Origin: Paraclostridium bifermentans | GTDB lineage: Bacteria > Bacillota > Clostridia > Peptostreptococcales > Peptostreptococcaceae | NCBI RefSeq assembly: GCF_019916025.1 | Contig: NZ_CP079737.1 | Span: 434,001 to 498,000 of the forward strand | Reading direction: 5' to 3' | DNA length: 64,000 nucleotides | Shown: positions 45,691 through 55,276 of the stretch, in pieces | Layout of the letters: each line of letters starts with the position of its first letter | Numbering within the stretch: the first letter of the stretch is position 1 | Notes under the pieces: model-generated | What the model was told of the DNA's origin: nothing | Database searches by the model: none | Seen by the model: only the letters and a program-made list of their open reading frames with translations | Position numbers and translations under genes: made by a program

Positions 45691-46725
45691 GTGAGAAATG
45701 AAAATTTAAGTCTAAATAAGATAATAGATTTCAAAAAATGGGATAATTTACAAGATTATCTTTCGCTAGTTACGAAAATGGCAATAGTTATAGTGGACTA
45801 TAAAGGAAATCCGATAACTAAACACAGTAGATGCCACAAATTTTGTGAGTTAGTAAGAGGTAATTCTAAATTATCAAAGTACTGTGAAAAATGTGATTCA
45901 AGAGGTGGGTTAGAAGCTGTACGAATGAATAAACCATATATATATTTATGTCACTACAATATAGTTGATGTTGCTATACCTATTATATTAGATGAAAAAT
46001 ATATAGGTGCAATAATGGCAGGACAAGTGAGAATAGATGATTATGAATCAACAGATATGTTAGAACAAATATTAAAAGTTCCAGACAAAGTACTAGAACA
46101 AAATGACATTTCAAATCAACTTAATCAATATTATAATGAACTACCTGTTTTATCATATAAAGAAGTAGAAGATACATCTAATATGTTATTTTTACTATCT
46201 AATTATATAGTAGAAGAGGCATTAAATAAAAATTTGATTTTAGAGATGTATGAAAAAACTATGAAAAATGGAATAGAGATAGATAGCAAGACTTTTAATG
46301 GATATAGTATAAAAAATATAGAAAGTGTTAAAAAAGAAATTTCCAATGCTATTGTGAATAGATATATAACTTATGATCATAAAGAAGACAGCGAAGAAAT
46401 TAATGTAAGTAAAACTTTAAAGCCAGCAATACAATATATATATAACAATAAAAGTGAAAATATATCAATGGAAAGTATGGCTAAGTTATGCCATGTTAGT
46501 TCAAGTTATTTTAGCAGACTATTTTCAAAAGAAATAGGTGAAAATTTTTCAACATATATATCAAAGCTTAAGATTAAATGGGCAAAAGCTCTTTTAGAAG
46601 AAACTGATATGACAATAAATGAAATCAGTGATGAACTTGGATTTAGCGAGTCTGGATACTTTATAAAGATATTTAAAAAATATGAAGGTGTAACCCCAAA
46701 TTTATACAAGAAACATCTTAGGTAA
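45691..46725 (+). CDS. PocR-domain AraC-family transcriptional regulator
   Basis: 344 residues. An N-terminal PocR sensory domain (about 15-175) has the cysteine/histidine set CHKFCELVRGNSKLSKYCEKCDSRGGLEA and YLCHYNIVDVAIPI, and IGAIMAGQVR. A C-terminal AraC pair of helix-turn-helix motifs lies at about 245-340 (MESMAKLCHVSSSYFSRLFSKEIGENFSTYI and MTINEISDELGFSESGYFIKIFKKYEGVTP). PocR regulates propanediol/glycerol use in enterobacteria. The position just before the glycerol dehydrogenase and dihydroxyacetone kinase genes suggests it activates them in response to a polyol. The GTG start has AAGGAG 8 bases upstream. Confidence 0.9.
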   Translation: MRNENLSLNKIIDFKKWDNLQDYLSLVTKMAIVIVDYKGNPITKHSRCHKFCELVRGNSKLSKYCEKCDSRGGLEAVRMNKPYIYLCHYNIVDVAIPIILDEKYIGAIMAGQVRIDDYESTDMLEQILKVPDKVLEQNDISNQLNQYYNELPVLSYKEVEDTSNMLFLLSNYIVEEALNKNLILEMYEKTMKNGIEIDSKTFNGYSIKNIESVKKEISNAIVNRYITYDHKEDSEEINVSKTLKPAIQYIYNNKSENISMESMAKLCHVSSSYFSRLFSKEIGENFSTYISKLKIKWAKALLEETDMTINEISDELGFSESGYFIKIFKKYEGVTPNLYKKHLR

Positions 46726-46795
46726 TAGATAAATTGAATTTGTTAAAAAAATTTCGAAAAGTACATAAATTCCAATTATATAATTTTAGTTCAAA

Positions 46796-46820
46796 AAATT
46801 ACGGTTTTAAATCGTAATTT
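46796..46820 (+). promoter_or_regulatory. Palindrome upstream of gldA, possible PocR-AraC operator
   Basis: AAATTACG (46796-46803) and CGTAATTT (46813-46820) around a 9-base near-symmetrical centre. No T-run follows. It lies about 35-60 bases before a likely TATTATAAT -10 box of gldA, a suitable place for an activator or a terminator remnant. Confidence 0.35.
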
Positions 46821-46917
46821 ATTAACATCTATGTCCAATGTATTTTTGGGAAAACGGTATTATAATTAAGTTAACTTAAAAAATAATATCACTACAAAAT
46901 ACAAAGGAGAGATTAAT

Positions 46918-48045
46918 ATGAGAAAAGCATTTATATGTCCTACAAAATATGTACAAGGTCAAGATGAGTTATTAAATTTAGGGTACTTCATAAAAGTATT
47001 TGGGGATTCAGCTTTATTAATCGCACATAAAGATGATATAGAACGTGTTAAAGATAAATTAGATTCAACTGCTAAAAAATTTGGGGTAACTTTTGTTGAA
47101 AGTAACTTCAAAGGAGAATGTTCAAGAGAAGAAGTAGAAAGATTACAAGAGTTAGCTAAAAAGAATAAATGTGCATGTACAATTGGTCTAGGTGGAGGTA
47201 AAGCAATAGACACTGCTAAGTGTGTAGCTCAAGGAGATAACTTAATAATAGTTCCAACTATAGCTGCAACAGATGCACCTACAAGTCATTCAGCAGTATT
47301 ATATACACCAGATGGAGCATTTGATGATTATGCATATTTCAAGCAAAGCCCAAGTGTAGTTTTAGTTGATACTACAGTTATAGCTAAAGCACCAACTAGA
47401 TTCTTAGTTTCAGGAATGGGAGATGCTTTATCAACTTACTTTGAAGCAAGAGCAACAGCTAGTTCATATTCAAATGTAAATGCAGGATTACCTTGTGGTT
47501 ACAGAGAAGGGTCGTGCGGAGAAGCTAAGGGAACTAATACAGCATTAGCTTTAGCAAAATTATGTTATGAAACTCTAATAAATGATGGAGTTAAAGCAAA
47601 AGTATCATCAGATTGTAACTTAGTTACTCCAGCTTTAGAAAACATAATTGAGACAAATATTCTTTTATCTGGACTTGGATTTGAAAGTGGAGGATTAGCA
47701 GCAGCTCATGCTATACATGATGGACTTACTATATTAGAAGGAACACATAAATACTTCCATGGTGAAAAAGTTGCATTTGGAACAATAGCACAATTAGTTT
47801 TAGAAAATGCACCTAAAGAAGAAATAGAAGAAGTATTAGAATTTTGCTTACAAGTAGGGCTTCCTGTTTGTCTAGAAGATATAGGGGTAGAAACTATTAC
47901 TGAAGAAGAATTAAAAGAAGTGGCTGAGAAAGCATGCATTAAAGAAGAATCTATATATTCTATGCCATTCCCTATAAATGTTGATGAAGTTGCAGCTGCA
48001 ATAATAACAGCTGATAGCATAGGGAAAAACTATAAAAACAGATAG
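46918..48045 (+). CDS. gldA: Glycerol dehydrogenase
   Basis: 375 residues, iron/zinc-type polyol dehydrogenase family. NAD-binding GLGGGKAIDTAK, VPTIAATDAPTS, the metal-binding Asp in GMGDALSTYFEA, and two histidines in ESGGLAAAHAIHDG and HGEKVAFG match GldA. It oxidises glycerol to dihydroxyacetone with NAD+. It is followed 12 bases later by the dihydroxyacetone kinase gene and preceded by the PocR-AraC regulator, giving a complete oxidative glycerol branch into glycolysis. Confidence 0.94.
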   Translation: MRKAFICPTKYVQGQDELLNLGYFIKVFGDSALLIAHKDDIERVKDKLDSTAKKFGVTFVESNFKGECSREEVERLQELAKKNKCACTIGLGGGKAIDTAKCVAQGDNLIIVPTIAATDAPTSHSAVLYTPDGAFDDYAYFKQSPSVVLVDTTVIAKAPTRFLVSGMGDALSTYFEARATASSYSNVNAGLPCGYREGSCGEAKGTNTALALAKLCYETLINDGVKAKVSSDCNLVTPALENIIETNILLSGLGFESGGLAAAHAIHDGLTILEGTHKYFHGEKVAFGTIAQLVLENAPKEEIEEVLEFCLQVGLPVCLEDIGVETITEEELKEVAEKACIKEESIYSMPFPINVDEVAAAIITADSIGKNYKNR

Positions 48046-48057
48046 AGGTGTGACATT

Positions 48058-49824
48058 ATGAAAAAAATAATAAATAAACCAGAAACTGTGGTTATGGAAA
48101 TGTGTAATGGAATAGCTATGGCGCATCCAGAACTTGAGTTTTTAAAAAAATATAAAGTAATTAAGAAAAAAAATATAAATAAAAATAAAGTTAGTTTAAT
48201 AAGTGGTGGTGGAAGTGGTCATGAACCAGCACATGCAGGATTTGTAGGAAAAGGTATGTTAGATGCAGCTGTTTGTGGAGATGTGTTTGCATCACCTTCT
48301 CAAATACAAATATATAATGCAATAAAAGAGACTGCAAGTAATAAAGGAACATTACTAATAATCAAAAACTATAGTGGAGATATTATGAATTTTAGAAATG
48401 CAGCACATCTTGCTATAGAAGATGGTTTGATTGTTGACTATATAAAGGTAGATGACGATATTGCTGTTGAAGATAGTTTATATACAGTAGGTAGACGTGG
48501 AGTTGCAGGAACAGTTTTAGTTCATAAAATAGCTGGAGCTGCAGCTGAACTTGGTATGAGTTTACATGAAGTAAAGGAAGTTGCACAAAAAGCTGCTAAT
48601 AATGTTAGAAGTTTAGGGTTTGCACTTACATCATGTACTGTACCAGCAAAAGGAACGCCTACATTCCAATTAGAAGAAGATGAGATAGAATTTGGAGTTG
48701 GAATACATGGAGAGCCAGGTGTAAGAAGAGAAAAAACATCTTCTGCAGATGAGCTGGCTAAAAAAATGGTTAATGATATATTAGCAGATATGAAAATAGA
48801 AGATTCAAATGAAGAAGAAATTGCATTGATGATTAATGGCTTTGGAGGAACTCCACTTCAAGAACTATATTTACTTAATAACTCTGTTATACGTGAATTA
48901 GCTAAGAGAAATATCAAAATATGTACAGCTTTTGTTGGAAACTATATGACTAGTATAGATATGGCAGGAGCATCTGTATCTATAATGAAATTAGATAATG
49001 AGCTAAAACATTTATTATCTCAAGTAAGTGAAGCACCTGGATTTAAGGTTTCAGGAGCTTTCGTACCAGTAGAATATACAGATATATATGAAGATGAAAA
49101 TAATACAGATGATTCAAATATATGTTTTGAAGTGCAAACTAATAAAGATTTTTCAAATATAGAAGATTATAGATTCACTTTAGAAAATATGATCTATGTA
49201 GTTGATAAAATGAGTGAAATAATAATAAAAAATGAAGTGCCATTCTGTGAATTAGATTCTTATGCTGGAGATGGAGATTTTGGAATGAGTGTTGCAAAAG
49301 GATTTAAGCAATTAAAAAGAGAATGGGCAAATATACTTTCAATAGAAGACCTAACTATTGGTAAATTCTTAAATGAGTGTTCTATGGTAATAATGGAATA
49401 CTGTGGAGGAGCATCAGGGCCAATATGGGGAAGTGCTTTTAGAGCAGCAGGAAGATATGTAGGAGATAAAGATGAACTTACTGTTTTAAACTTTGCTAAT
49501 ATGATGGATGCAGCTGTTAATGGTGTACAAGCTACAGGTGAAAGATCATTTGGTAGAGGAGCTGGAGTAGGAGATAAGACTTTAATAGATGCATTAGTAC
49601 CATGTGCAAACTCATGGGAATTAAGCGTAAAAGAAAATGATACATTTAAAGAAGCTTTTGAAAAAGCAGCAAGAAAAGCTGTAGAAGGAGCCGAGGCAAC
49701 TAAAGAAATAGTAGCTCGTATGGGTAGAGCAGGAACTGTTGGAGAAAGAAGTTTAGGATATCCAGATGCAGGAGCTCATGCTCTTGGAGTAATATTTACT
49801 GAAATATCTAATGATTTAAAATAG
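48058..49824 (+). CDS. dhaK: ATP-dependent dihydroxyacetone kinase (DhaK-DhaL fusion)
   Basis: 588 residues. The DhaK part (1-335) has GGGSGHEPAHAGFVGKGMLDAAVCG and the histidine that binds dihydroxyacetone covalently in VGIHGEPGV (H217). The DhaL part (about 370-585) has the ATP/Mg site DSYAGDGDFGMSVAKGF and GGASGPIWGSAFR. Such fusions use ATP directly, unlike the three-subunit phosphotransferase-driven enzyme. The product is dihydroxyacetone phosphate. It overlaps functionally with gldA, 12 bases upstream in the same operon. A bidirectional terminator follows. Confidence 0.94.
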   Translation: MKKIINKPETVVMEMCNGIAMAHPELEFLKKYKVIKKKNINKNKVSLISGGGSGHEPAHAGFVGKGMLDAAVCGDVFASPSQIQIYNAIKETASNKGTLLIIKNYSGDIMNFRNAAHLAIEDGLIVDYIKVDDDIAVEDSLYTVGRRGVAGTVLVHKIAGAAAELGMSLHEVKEVAQKAANNVRSLGFALTSCTVPAKGTPTFQLEEDEIEFGVGIHGEPGVRREKTSSADELAKKMVNDILADMKIEDSNEEEIALMINGFGGTPLQELYLLNNSVIRELAKRNIKICTAFVGNYMTSIDMAGASVSIMKLDNELKHLLSQVSEAPGFKVSGAFVPVEYTDIYEDENNTDDSNICFEVQTNKDFSNIEDYRFTLENMIYVVDKMSEIIIKNEVPFCELDSYAGDGDFGMSVAKGFKQLKREWANILSIEDLTIGKFLNECSMVIMEYCGGASGPIWGSAFRAAGRYVGDKDELTVLNFANMMDAAVNGVQATGERSFGRGAGVGDKTLIDALVPCANSWELSVKENDTFKEAFEKAARKAVEGAEATKEIVARMGRAGTVGERSLGYPDAGAHALGVIFTEISNDLK

Positions 49825-49854
49825 TCATCCCATGAATTTCATTTTATATAGATT

Positions 49855-49891
49855 AAGAACCTCAACTTATTAAAGTTGAGGTTCTTTTTTA
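49855..49891. terminator. Terminator between dihydroxyacetone kinase and SBBP genes
   Basis: 14-base-pair stem (49855-49868 with 49873-49886) and T-run; the opposite strand is shared with the converging gene's end. Confidence 0.9.
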
Positions 49892-52135
49892 TTTATTACA
49901 TTTTAATATTTTTAAAATACAATTTAATTTGCAATTCATACAATCTAACTCGTCTTGCATCTTCATGTTATCAAATTTTAAATCCCAAGCAAATTTTGCT
50001 AAAGTTGAAAAATTATTATTTATAGCTTCTAAACCGTAAACTGGGTTAGTTAGTTCATCGTAAATTAATTCTAATAAATCATCTTGTGTTGAGAATTTTA
50101 AAACAAACGCATCTGTAAACCCAGTTAAAGTCGAATCATATGCTCTAGTCGTAGGGAAGTTTGAAGAACCGGTATATCCAGTTGCATATATATTGTTAAA
50201 ATTATCTACAGCTATTCCAAATCCTATTTCAAACAAATTTCCATGTATATAAGCTGAAAATGGAATAGATGAGCCAGATGAACTTATTTCAGTTATAAAT
50301 ACTGCAAAAGCGTAATTAGGAGAATTAGGGCCTATATTAAGTGTTGTAGGAAAATTTAACGAAGAAGTATAACCAGTAATATAAGCGTTATTAGAAGCAT
50401 CTAAGTCTATTGCGAAAGAGATTTCATTACCGTTACCATGTATATATGATGAATATAAAAGTGAAGATAGGTTTGAATTAATCTTAGTAACAAAAACACT
50501 AGGAGATCCAGAAAGAGCATTAGGACCTAGCTGATTTGCAGGGAAATTTGTTGACTGAGTATAGCCGGTAATATAAGCGTTACTAGAAGAATCCAGGGCA
50601 ATATCATAACTAATATCGAAAGAATTGCCATGTATATAAGCTGAATAAGGAAGTGCTGTTCCTAAATCATTAACTTTAATTATATATACTGAAGCAGATG
50701 CATTGCTTAGATTATTAGGCCCAAGTTTATTGATCACAGGAAAATCTGAAGAATAAGTATAACCTGTTATATAAGCTTCAGAAAGAGCGTTAACATCTAT
50801 GCCTAGCCCCCAATCATCTCCATTTCCATCAATATATACAGAGTAAGGCAAGTTTGTTCCTGTACTATCAATCTTAGTAATAAATACTGCATTTTTATTA
50901 CCGTTTAAAACGGTATAAGTTGATGGATAATTAGAGGAAGTAGTATTACCTGTAATGTAAGCATTATCGTTTGAATCTAAAGCTATGGCATATCCCCAAT
51001 CATTACCATTTCCGTGTATATATACAGAATAAAGTATATTACCTCCAGTAGAATCAAGTTTAGTAACAAATAGAGCCTTATTTCCATCAGGGTTTATACC
51101 TTGGTTAAAAGTTGTTGGAAAATCAAGGGAAGTAGTAAATCCAGTGATATAAACGTTATTGTATAAGTCAACAGCTATTCCGTAAGACTGATCATCTCCA
51201 TCGCCATTTATATAGGTAGAGTATACTAAATTTCCAGTAGAATCAAATTTAGTTACATAAATAGCCCAAGTACCATTATATGGAGAGCCTATTATTGGAT
51301 TTGTTATTGGGAAATTACTAGAGCCGGTGTAGCTAGTTACATAAGAACTTCCACTAGAATCAACAGCAATAGCTTTACCAAACGTTTGAGCATCGCCACC
51401 TAAATAAGTTGAAAAGAAAAATATAGGGTCAATTATCAAATCTATAGAGTCAACATAGTTATCTATATCTATTAGAACCTCATTAGCATTTAAAATAAAA
51501 TTAGACTTAATAGAATTTTTAAAGGTATCAACAATTTGATATGAGCTAGGTTTTATAATTTTAAAATTAGATGGGCCAATAGAAATTACTATGTTTCCAT
51601 TTTCATCTAACTTAATGTTTTCATGTCCCTCGAATTTAAACTTAATATCATTTGGATTCCCACCAGGTTTAACTATAAAGTCATATTCTAATAGGCCTTC
51701 ATTAAAATAAAATATTAAATCTATATTATTGTAAATTTCAGTATATTTAATTTTAGAAAAAGTAGGTACACTAGAAATACCTTCTTTAGGTAGACTGTGA
51801 CCAAAATAATTAGATTTTGATTGTAGTATATCTTCACCAGTTAACTTAACATTAGAGTTAAAATTAATAAATGATAAATTAATAAAGTTTATTACAGGAT
51901 TGCAAATAGGATCTGAAAATGGGTGTTTAGGATTTTTAAGATTACTTATATGATCATTTAGTTCATATTCAGAAAAAGGATTTATGATACCTATTGTTAT
52001 TTTATCTTTTAAAAAAAATAACATATAAGATCCATATTTTACAAAAAACTTAGAGTCATCAAAGTGTTGACCTAAGTTTTTTTCGAATCTATATGGAGAC
52101 TCTAATGTTGAAAGATGATCCGATTGTATATTCAT
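49889..52135 (-). CDS. SBBP-repeat beta-propeller protein with Cys-rich tail
   Basis: 748 residues. Residues about 1-230 resemble the domain that precedes SBBP repeats (FEKNLGQHFDDSKFFVKYGSYMLFF, EYDFIVKPGGNPNDIKFKFEGHENIKLDENGNIVI). Seven SBBP repeats follow (about 235-665), each like YSxYIxGNGxDxxxxIALDSxNNAYITGYTxSxxFP; seven blades fit a closed beta-propeller. After residue 690 comes a helical segment and then a tail with four cysteines in the last 18 residues (C731, C734, C738, C745 by count). There is no signal peptide or anchor. AAGGAG precedes the ATG at 52135. Cysteine cross-linking into a spore surface layer is the inferred role. Confidence 0.82.
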   Translation of the reverse strand: MNIQSDHLSTLESPYRFEKNLGQHFDDSKFFVKYGSYMLFFLKDKITIGIINPFSEYELNDHISNLKNPKHPFSDPICNPVINFINLSFINFNSNVKLTGEDILQSKSNYFGHSLPKEGISSVPTFSKIKYTEIYNNIDLIFYFNEGLLEYDFIVKPGGNPNDIKFKFEGHENIKLDENGNIVISIGPSNFKIIKPSSYQIVDTFKNSIKSNFILNANEVLIDIDNYVDSIDLIIDPIFFFSTYLGGDAQTFGKAIAVDSSGSSYVTSYTGSSNFPITNPIIGSPYNGTWAIYVTKFDSTGNLVYSTYINGDGDDQSYGIAVDLYNNVYITGFTTSLDFPTTFNQGINPDGNKALFVTKLDSTGGNILYSVYIHGNGNDWGYAIALDSNDNAYITGNTTSSNYPSTYTVLNGNKNAVFITKIDSTGTNLPYSVYIDGNGDDWGLGIDVNALSEAYITGYTYSSDFPVINKLGPNNLSNASASVYIIKVNDLGTALPYSAYIHGNSFDISYDIALDSSSNAYITGYTQSTNFPANQLGPNALSGSPSVFVTKINSNLSSLLYSSYIHGNGNEISFAIDLDASNNAYITGYTSSLNFPTTLNIGPNSPNYAFAVFITEISSSGSSIPFSAYIHGNLFEIGFGIAVDNFNNIYATGYTGSSNFPTTRAYDSTLTGFTDAFVLKFSTQDDLLELIYDELTNPVYGLEAINNNFSTLAKFAWDLKFDNMKMQDELDCMNCKLNCILKILKCNK

Positions 52136-52210
52136 GAAAGTAGCTCCTTTAGTAAGTATAATATCTTAATATTAATATATTAAGTGAATATACATAATGT
52201 GACAAAAAAT

Positions 52211-52258
52211 AAAAAACGCAATATAAAACGAGTAGATGCTTATATTGCAGTTTTTTAT
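52211..52258 (-). terminator. Terminator of adhE
   Basis: Stem 52218-52226 with 52240-52248, extended by A/T runs; on the minus strand it ends in a T-run. Confidence 0.8.
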
Positions 52259-52272
52259 TTAGTATTTAATTA

Positions 52273-54894
52273 TTAATTTCCATAATAAACATTTAAATAC
52301 ATTTGTTTGATTTCGCTCATTAATGGATATCTAGGGTTAGCACCAGTACATTGATCATCGAATGCTTGCTCAACCATTTCATCTAAGCTTTCTAAGAATG
52401 TACCTTCATCTACACCCCAATCTTTTATAGTCTTAGGGATTCCAACAGTAGATTTTAATTCATCTATTTTATTTAATAGTTTATTAAATTTATCTTCATT
52501 TGAATTTCCATTAATACCTATGAATGAAGCTATTTCAGCATATCTTTCTAAACATTGAGGATATTTATATTGAGGGAATATACCCATTTTTATAGGAGCA
52601 GAAGATACATTGAATTTTAAAACTTCATTTATTAAAAGTGCATTAGCAACACCATGAGGTATATGGTGGAATGAACCTAATTTATGAGCCATAGAGTGAC
52701 AAACTCCTAAAAATGCATTAGCAAATGCCATACCCGCCATTGTAGAAGCGTTAGCCATTTTTTCTCTAGCTTCAGGATCAGTTGTTCCGTTTTCATAAGC
52801 TCTTGGAAGATATTCAAATATAGATTTAACAGCTTGAAGAGCTAAACCATTTGTATATTCAGTTGCCATCATAGATGCATAAGCTTCTAAAGCATGAGTT
52901 AAAGCATCTATACCAGAAGCTGCAGTTAATCCTTTAGGCATACTCATCATTAAGTCAGAATCAATTATAGCCATATTTGGCATTAATTGATAATCAGCTA
53001 AAGGGTATTTAATTCCTGTATCTTGATCTGTTATAACTGCAAAAGGTGTAACCTCAGAACCAGTACCAGCAGAAGTTGGTATGGCTACAAAGTAAGCCTT
53101 TTCGCCCATTGTAGGGAATTCATAAACTCTTTTTCTTATATCCATAAATCTCATAGCTAAGTCGCCAAAGTCTATTTCTGGATGTTCGTACATTGTCCAC
53201 ATGATTTTACCTGCATCCATTGCACTACCACCACCTATGGAAATTATTACATCTGGTTTGAAATCAGCCATAGCTTTAGCACCAGCTTTAGCAGTTTCTA
53301 ATGTTGGGTCTGGCGCAACATCATAGAATGTATGGTGTTTAATATTCATTTCATCCAATAAATTAGTTATAGGTTTTGTATATCCATTTTGATAAAGGAA
53401 ACCATCTGTAACTATAAAGGCTCTTTCTTTTTTTAGAACATGCTTAAGCTCCTGAAGAGCAACTCCTAAACAACCTTTTTTGAAATAAACTTTTTCTGGG
53501 GCTCTAAACCAAAGCATATTTTCTCTCCTTTCAGCTACAGTTTTTATATTTATTAAATGTTTAACACCTACATTTTCAGATACAGAGTTTCCTCCCCAAG
53601 ACCCACATCCAAGTGTTAAAGATGGAGCTAATTTGAAGTTATATAAATCTCCTATACCACCTTGAGAAGCAGGAGTATTAACTAAAACTCTACAAGTTTT
53701 CATAGAATTTCTAAATTTTTCAAGTTTGTCATGTTGAGTTATTGTATTTAAATATATAGAAGATGTATGGCCTAAACCACCATCGTATATAAGTTGATCT
53801 GCTTTAGATATTGCATCATCAAAGTTTTTAGCTTTATACATTGCAAGTACTGGAGATAATTTTTCGTGAGCAAAAGGTTCAGATATGTCAACTGATTCAA
53901 CTTCACCAAGTAAAATTTTAGACTCTTTAGGTATTGAAAGTCCAGCTAGTTCAGCTATTTTATACGCAGGTTGACCAACTATATCTGCATTTAGACCTCC
54001 GTTTTTATTTAATAAAATGCCTTTTACTTTTTCTATTTCAGATTTATTTAATAGGTAAGCACCACGTTTTACAAATTCAGATTTTACATTTTCATAAATA
54101 CTTTTTAAGACAATAACTGATTGTTCAGAAGCACATATCATACCATTATCAAATGTTTTTGAAAGTAGTATTGAATTTACAGCAGTTTCTATATCAGCAC
54201 TATCGTCTATTATTGCAGGAGTATTACCGGCTCCAACACCTATTGCTGGTTTACCTGAAGAGTATGCAGATTTTACCATACCAGGACCACCAGTTGCTAA
54301 TATAATATCAGCACTTTCCATTATAGTTGTTGTCATTTCAAGTGATGGTTCATCTATCCATCCTATAATTCCTTCAGGAGCACCTGCTTTTACAGCAGCT
54401 TCAAGAACTACTTTTGCAGCTTGAATAGTTGATTTTTTTGCTCTAGGGTGAGGTGATATTATAATACCATTTCTAGTTTTTAGGGCAATTAAAGTTTTAA
54501 ATATTGCAGTTGAAGTAGGATTTGTAGTAGGAATTACTGCAGCGATAACACCTATCGGTTCAGCAATTTTAGTTATACCAAAAGCTGAATCTTCTTCTAT
54601 AACTCCACAAGTTTTTACATCCTTATAAGTATTGTATATATATTCTGAAGCAAAATGATTTTTTATAACTTTGTCTTCTATTATACCCATATTAGTTTCT
54701 TCATGTGCGATCTTTGCTAAAGGAAGTCTTTGTTGATTAGCAGCCATTGCTGCAGCTAAAAATATTTTATCAACTTGTTCTTGAGTATAAGTTGAAAATA
54801 GTTTTTGAGCTTTTTTGATTTGATCTAGTTTGATGGCTAAAGATTCTGGTCCATCAACTATTGATTGATTAGTTTTTAACAATTCTTGTTTCAT
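52273..54894 (-). CDS. adhE: Bifunctional acetaldehyde-CoA/alcohol dehydrogenase
   Basis: 873 residues, full-length AdhE. The N-terminal half (1-440) is a CoA-acylating aldehyde dehydrogenase with catalytic Cys254 in FDNGMICASEQS and TGGPGMVKSAYSSGKPAIGVG. The C-terminal half (450-873) is an iron-dependent alcohol dehydrogenase with IISIGGGSAMDAGKIMW, PTSAGTGSEVTPFAVITD and the metal ligands in the ALTHALEAYASM and CHSMAHKLGSFHHIPHG segments. It turns acetyl-CoA into ethanol, using two NADH, and typically forms spirosomes. The 380-base upstream region holds candidate Rex and CcpA sites, matching redox and carbon control seen in clostridia. Confidence 0.95.
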   Translation of the reverse strand: MKQELLKTNQSIVDGPESLAIKLDQIKKAQKLFSTYTQEQVDKIFLAAAMAANQQRLPLAKIAHEETNMGIIEDKVIKNHFASEYIYNTYKDVKTCGVIEEDSAFGITKIAEPIGVIAAVIPTTNPTSTAIFKTLIALKTRNGIIISPHPRAKKSTIQAAKVVLEAAVKAGAPEGIIGWIDEPSLEMTTTIMESADIILATGGPGMVKSAYSSGKPAIGVGAGNTPAIIDDSADIETAVNSILLSKTFDNGMICASEQSVIVLKSIYENVKSEFVKRGAYLLNKSEIEKVKGILLNKNGGLNADIVGQPAYKIAELAGLSIPKESKILLGEVESVDISEPFAHEKLSPVLAMYKAKNFDDAISKADQLIYDGGLGHTSSIYLNTITQHDKLEKFRNSMKTCRVLVNTPASQGGIGDLYNFKLAPSLTLGCGSWGGNSVSENVGVKHLINIKTVAERRENMLWFRAPEKVYFKKGCLGVALQELKHVLKKERAFIVTDGFLYQNGYTKPITNLLDEMNIKHHTFYDVAPDPTLETAKAGAKAMADFKPDVIISIGGGSAMDAGKIMWTMYEHPEIDFGDLAMRFMDIRKRVYEFPTMGEKAYFVAIPTSAGTGSEVTPFAVITDQDTGIKYPLADYQLMPNMAIIDSDLMMSMPKGLTAASGIDALTHALEAYASMMATEYTNGLALQAVKSIFEYLPRAYENGTTDPEAREKMANASTMAGMAFANAFLGVCHSMAHKLGSFHHIPHGVANALLINEVLKFNVSSAPIKMGIFPQYKYPQCLERYAEIASFIGINGNSNEDKFNKLLNKIDELKSTVGIPKTIKDWGVDEGTFLESLDEMVEQAFDDQCTGANPRYPLMSEIKQMYLNVYYGN

Positions 54895-55055
54895 TTATGT
54901 TCCCCCCTTGGTTTAATTAAGCTGTAACATTTAAAAATGTATGCAACTTTTTATTGTTTAGTGATAAAATTCATTGAAGATTTTTATACAACTATAATTA
55001 TTTTTATCGGGTGATATAACTTAATGTAATTCTTGACTGAGATAAATGTACTAGC

Positions 55056-55073
55056 TTGTTAAAAAATTAATTT
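55056..55073 (-). promoter_or_regulatory. Candidate Rex (redox repressor) site upstream of adhE
   Basis: TTGTTAA, four bases, TTAATTT: agrees with the clostridial Rex consensus TTGTTAA-N4-TTAACAA in the first half and four of seven bases of the second. It lies about 165 bases before the adhE start. It could also act on the opposite gene. Confidence 0.35.
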
Positions 55074-55157
55074 GTTCTTCAAAAACATTTTAGCAAAAAA
55101 ACAACCATAAGGGAAGGAAAAAATTGTTAAAAATAAAACTAAATTAATAAATAAAAT

Positions 55158-55171
55158 TGCAAACGTTATCT
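55158..55171. promoter_or_regulatory. Candidate catabolite-response (cre) site
   Basis: TGCAAACGTTATCT matches 12 of 14 positions of TGWAANCGNTNWCA. It lies between divergent adhE and the sulfite-reductase-like gene. The remainder of the 380-base gap shows nothing else I recognise. Confidence 0.35.
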
Positions 55172-55276
55172 AATTTTTTATATTAAGTTATAACGTATGT
55201 TACAGAATTAAATTAAATAAGTGGTTATAATAGATATATGAAAAAAATTAAATTAATATATTAAGGAGAGATATTT

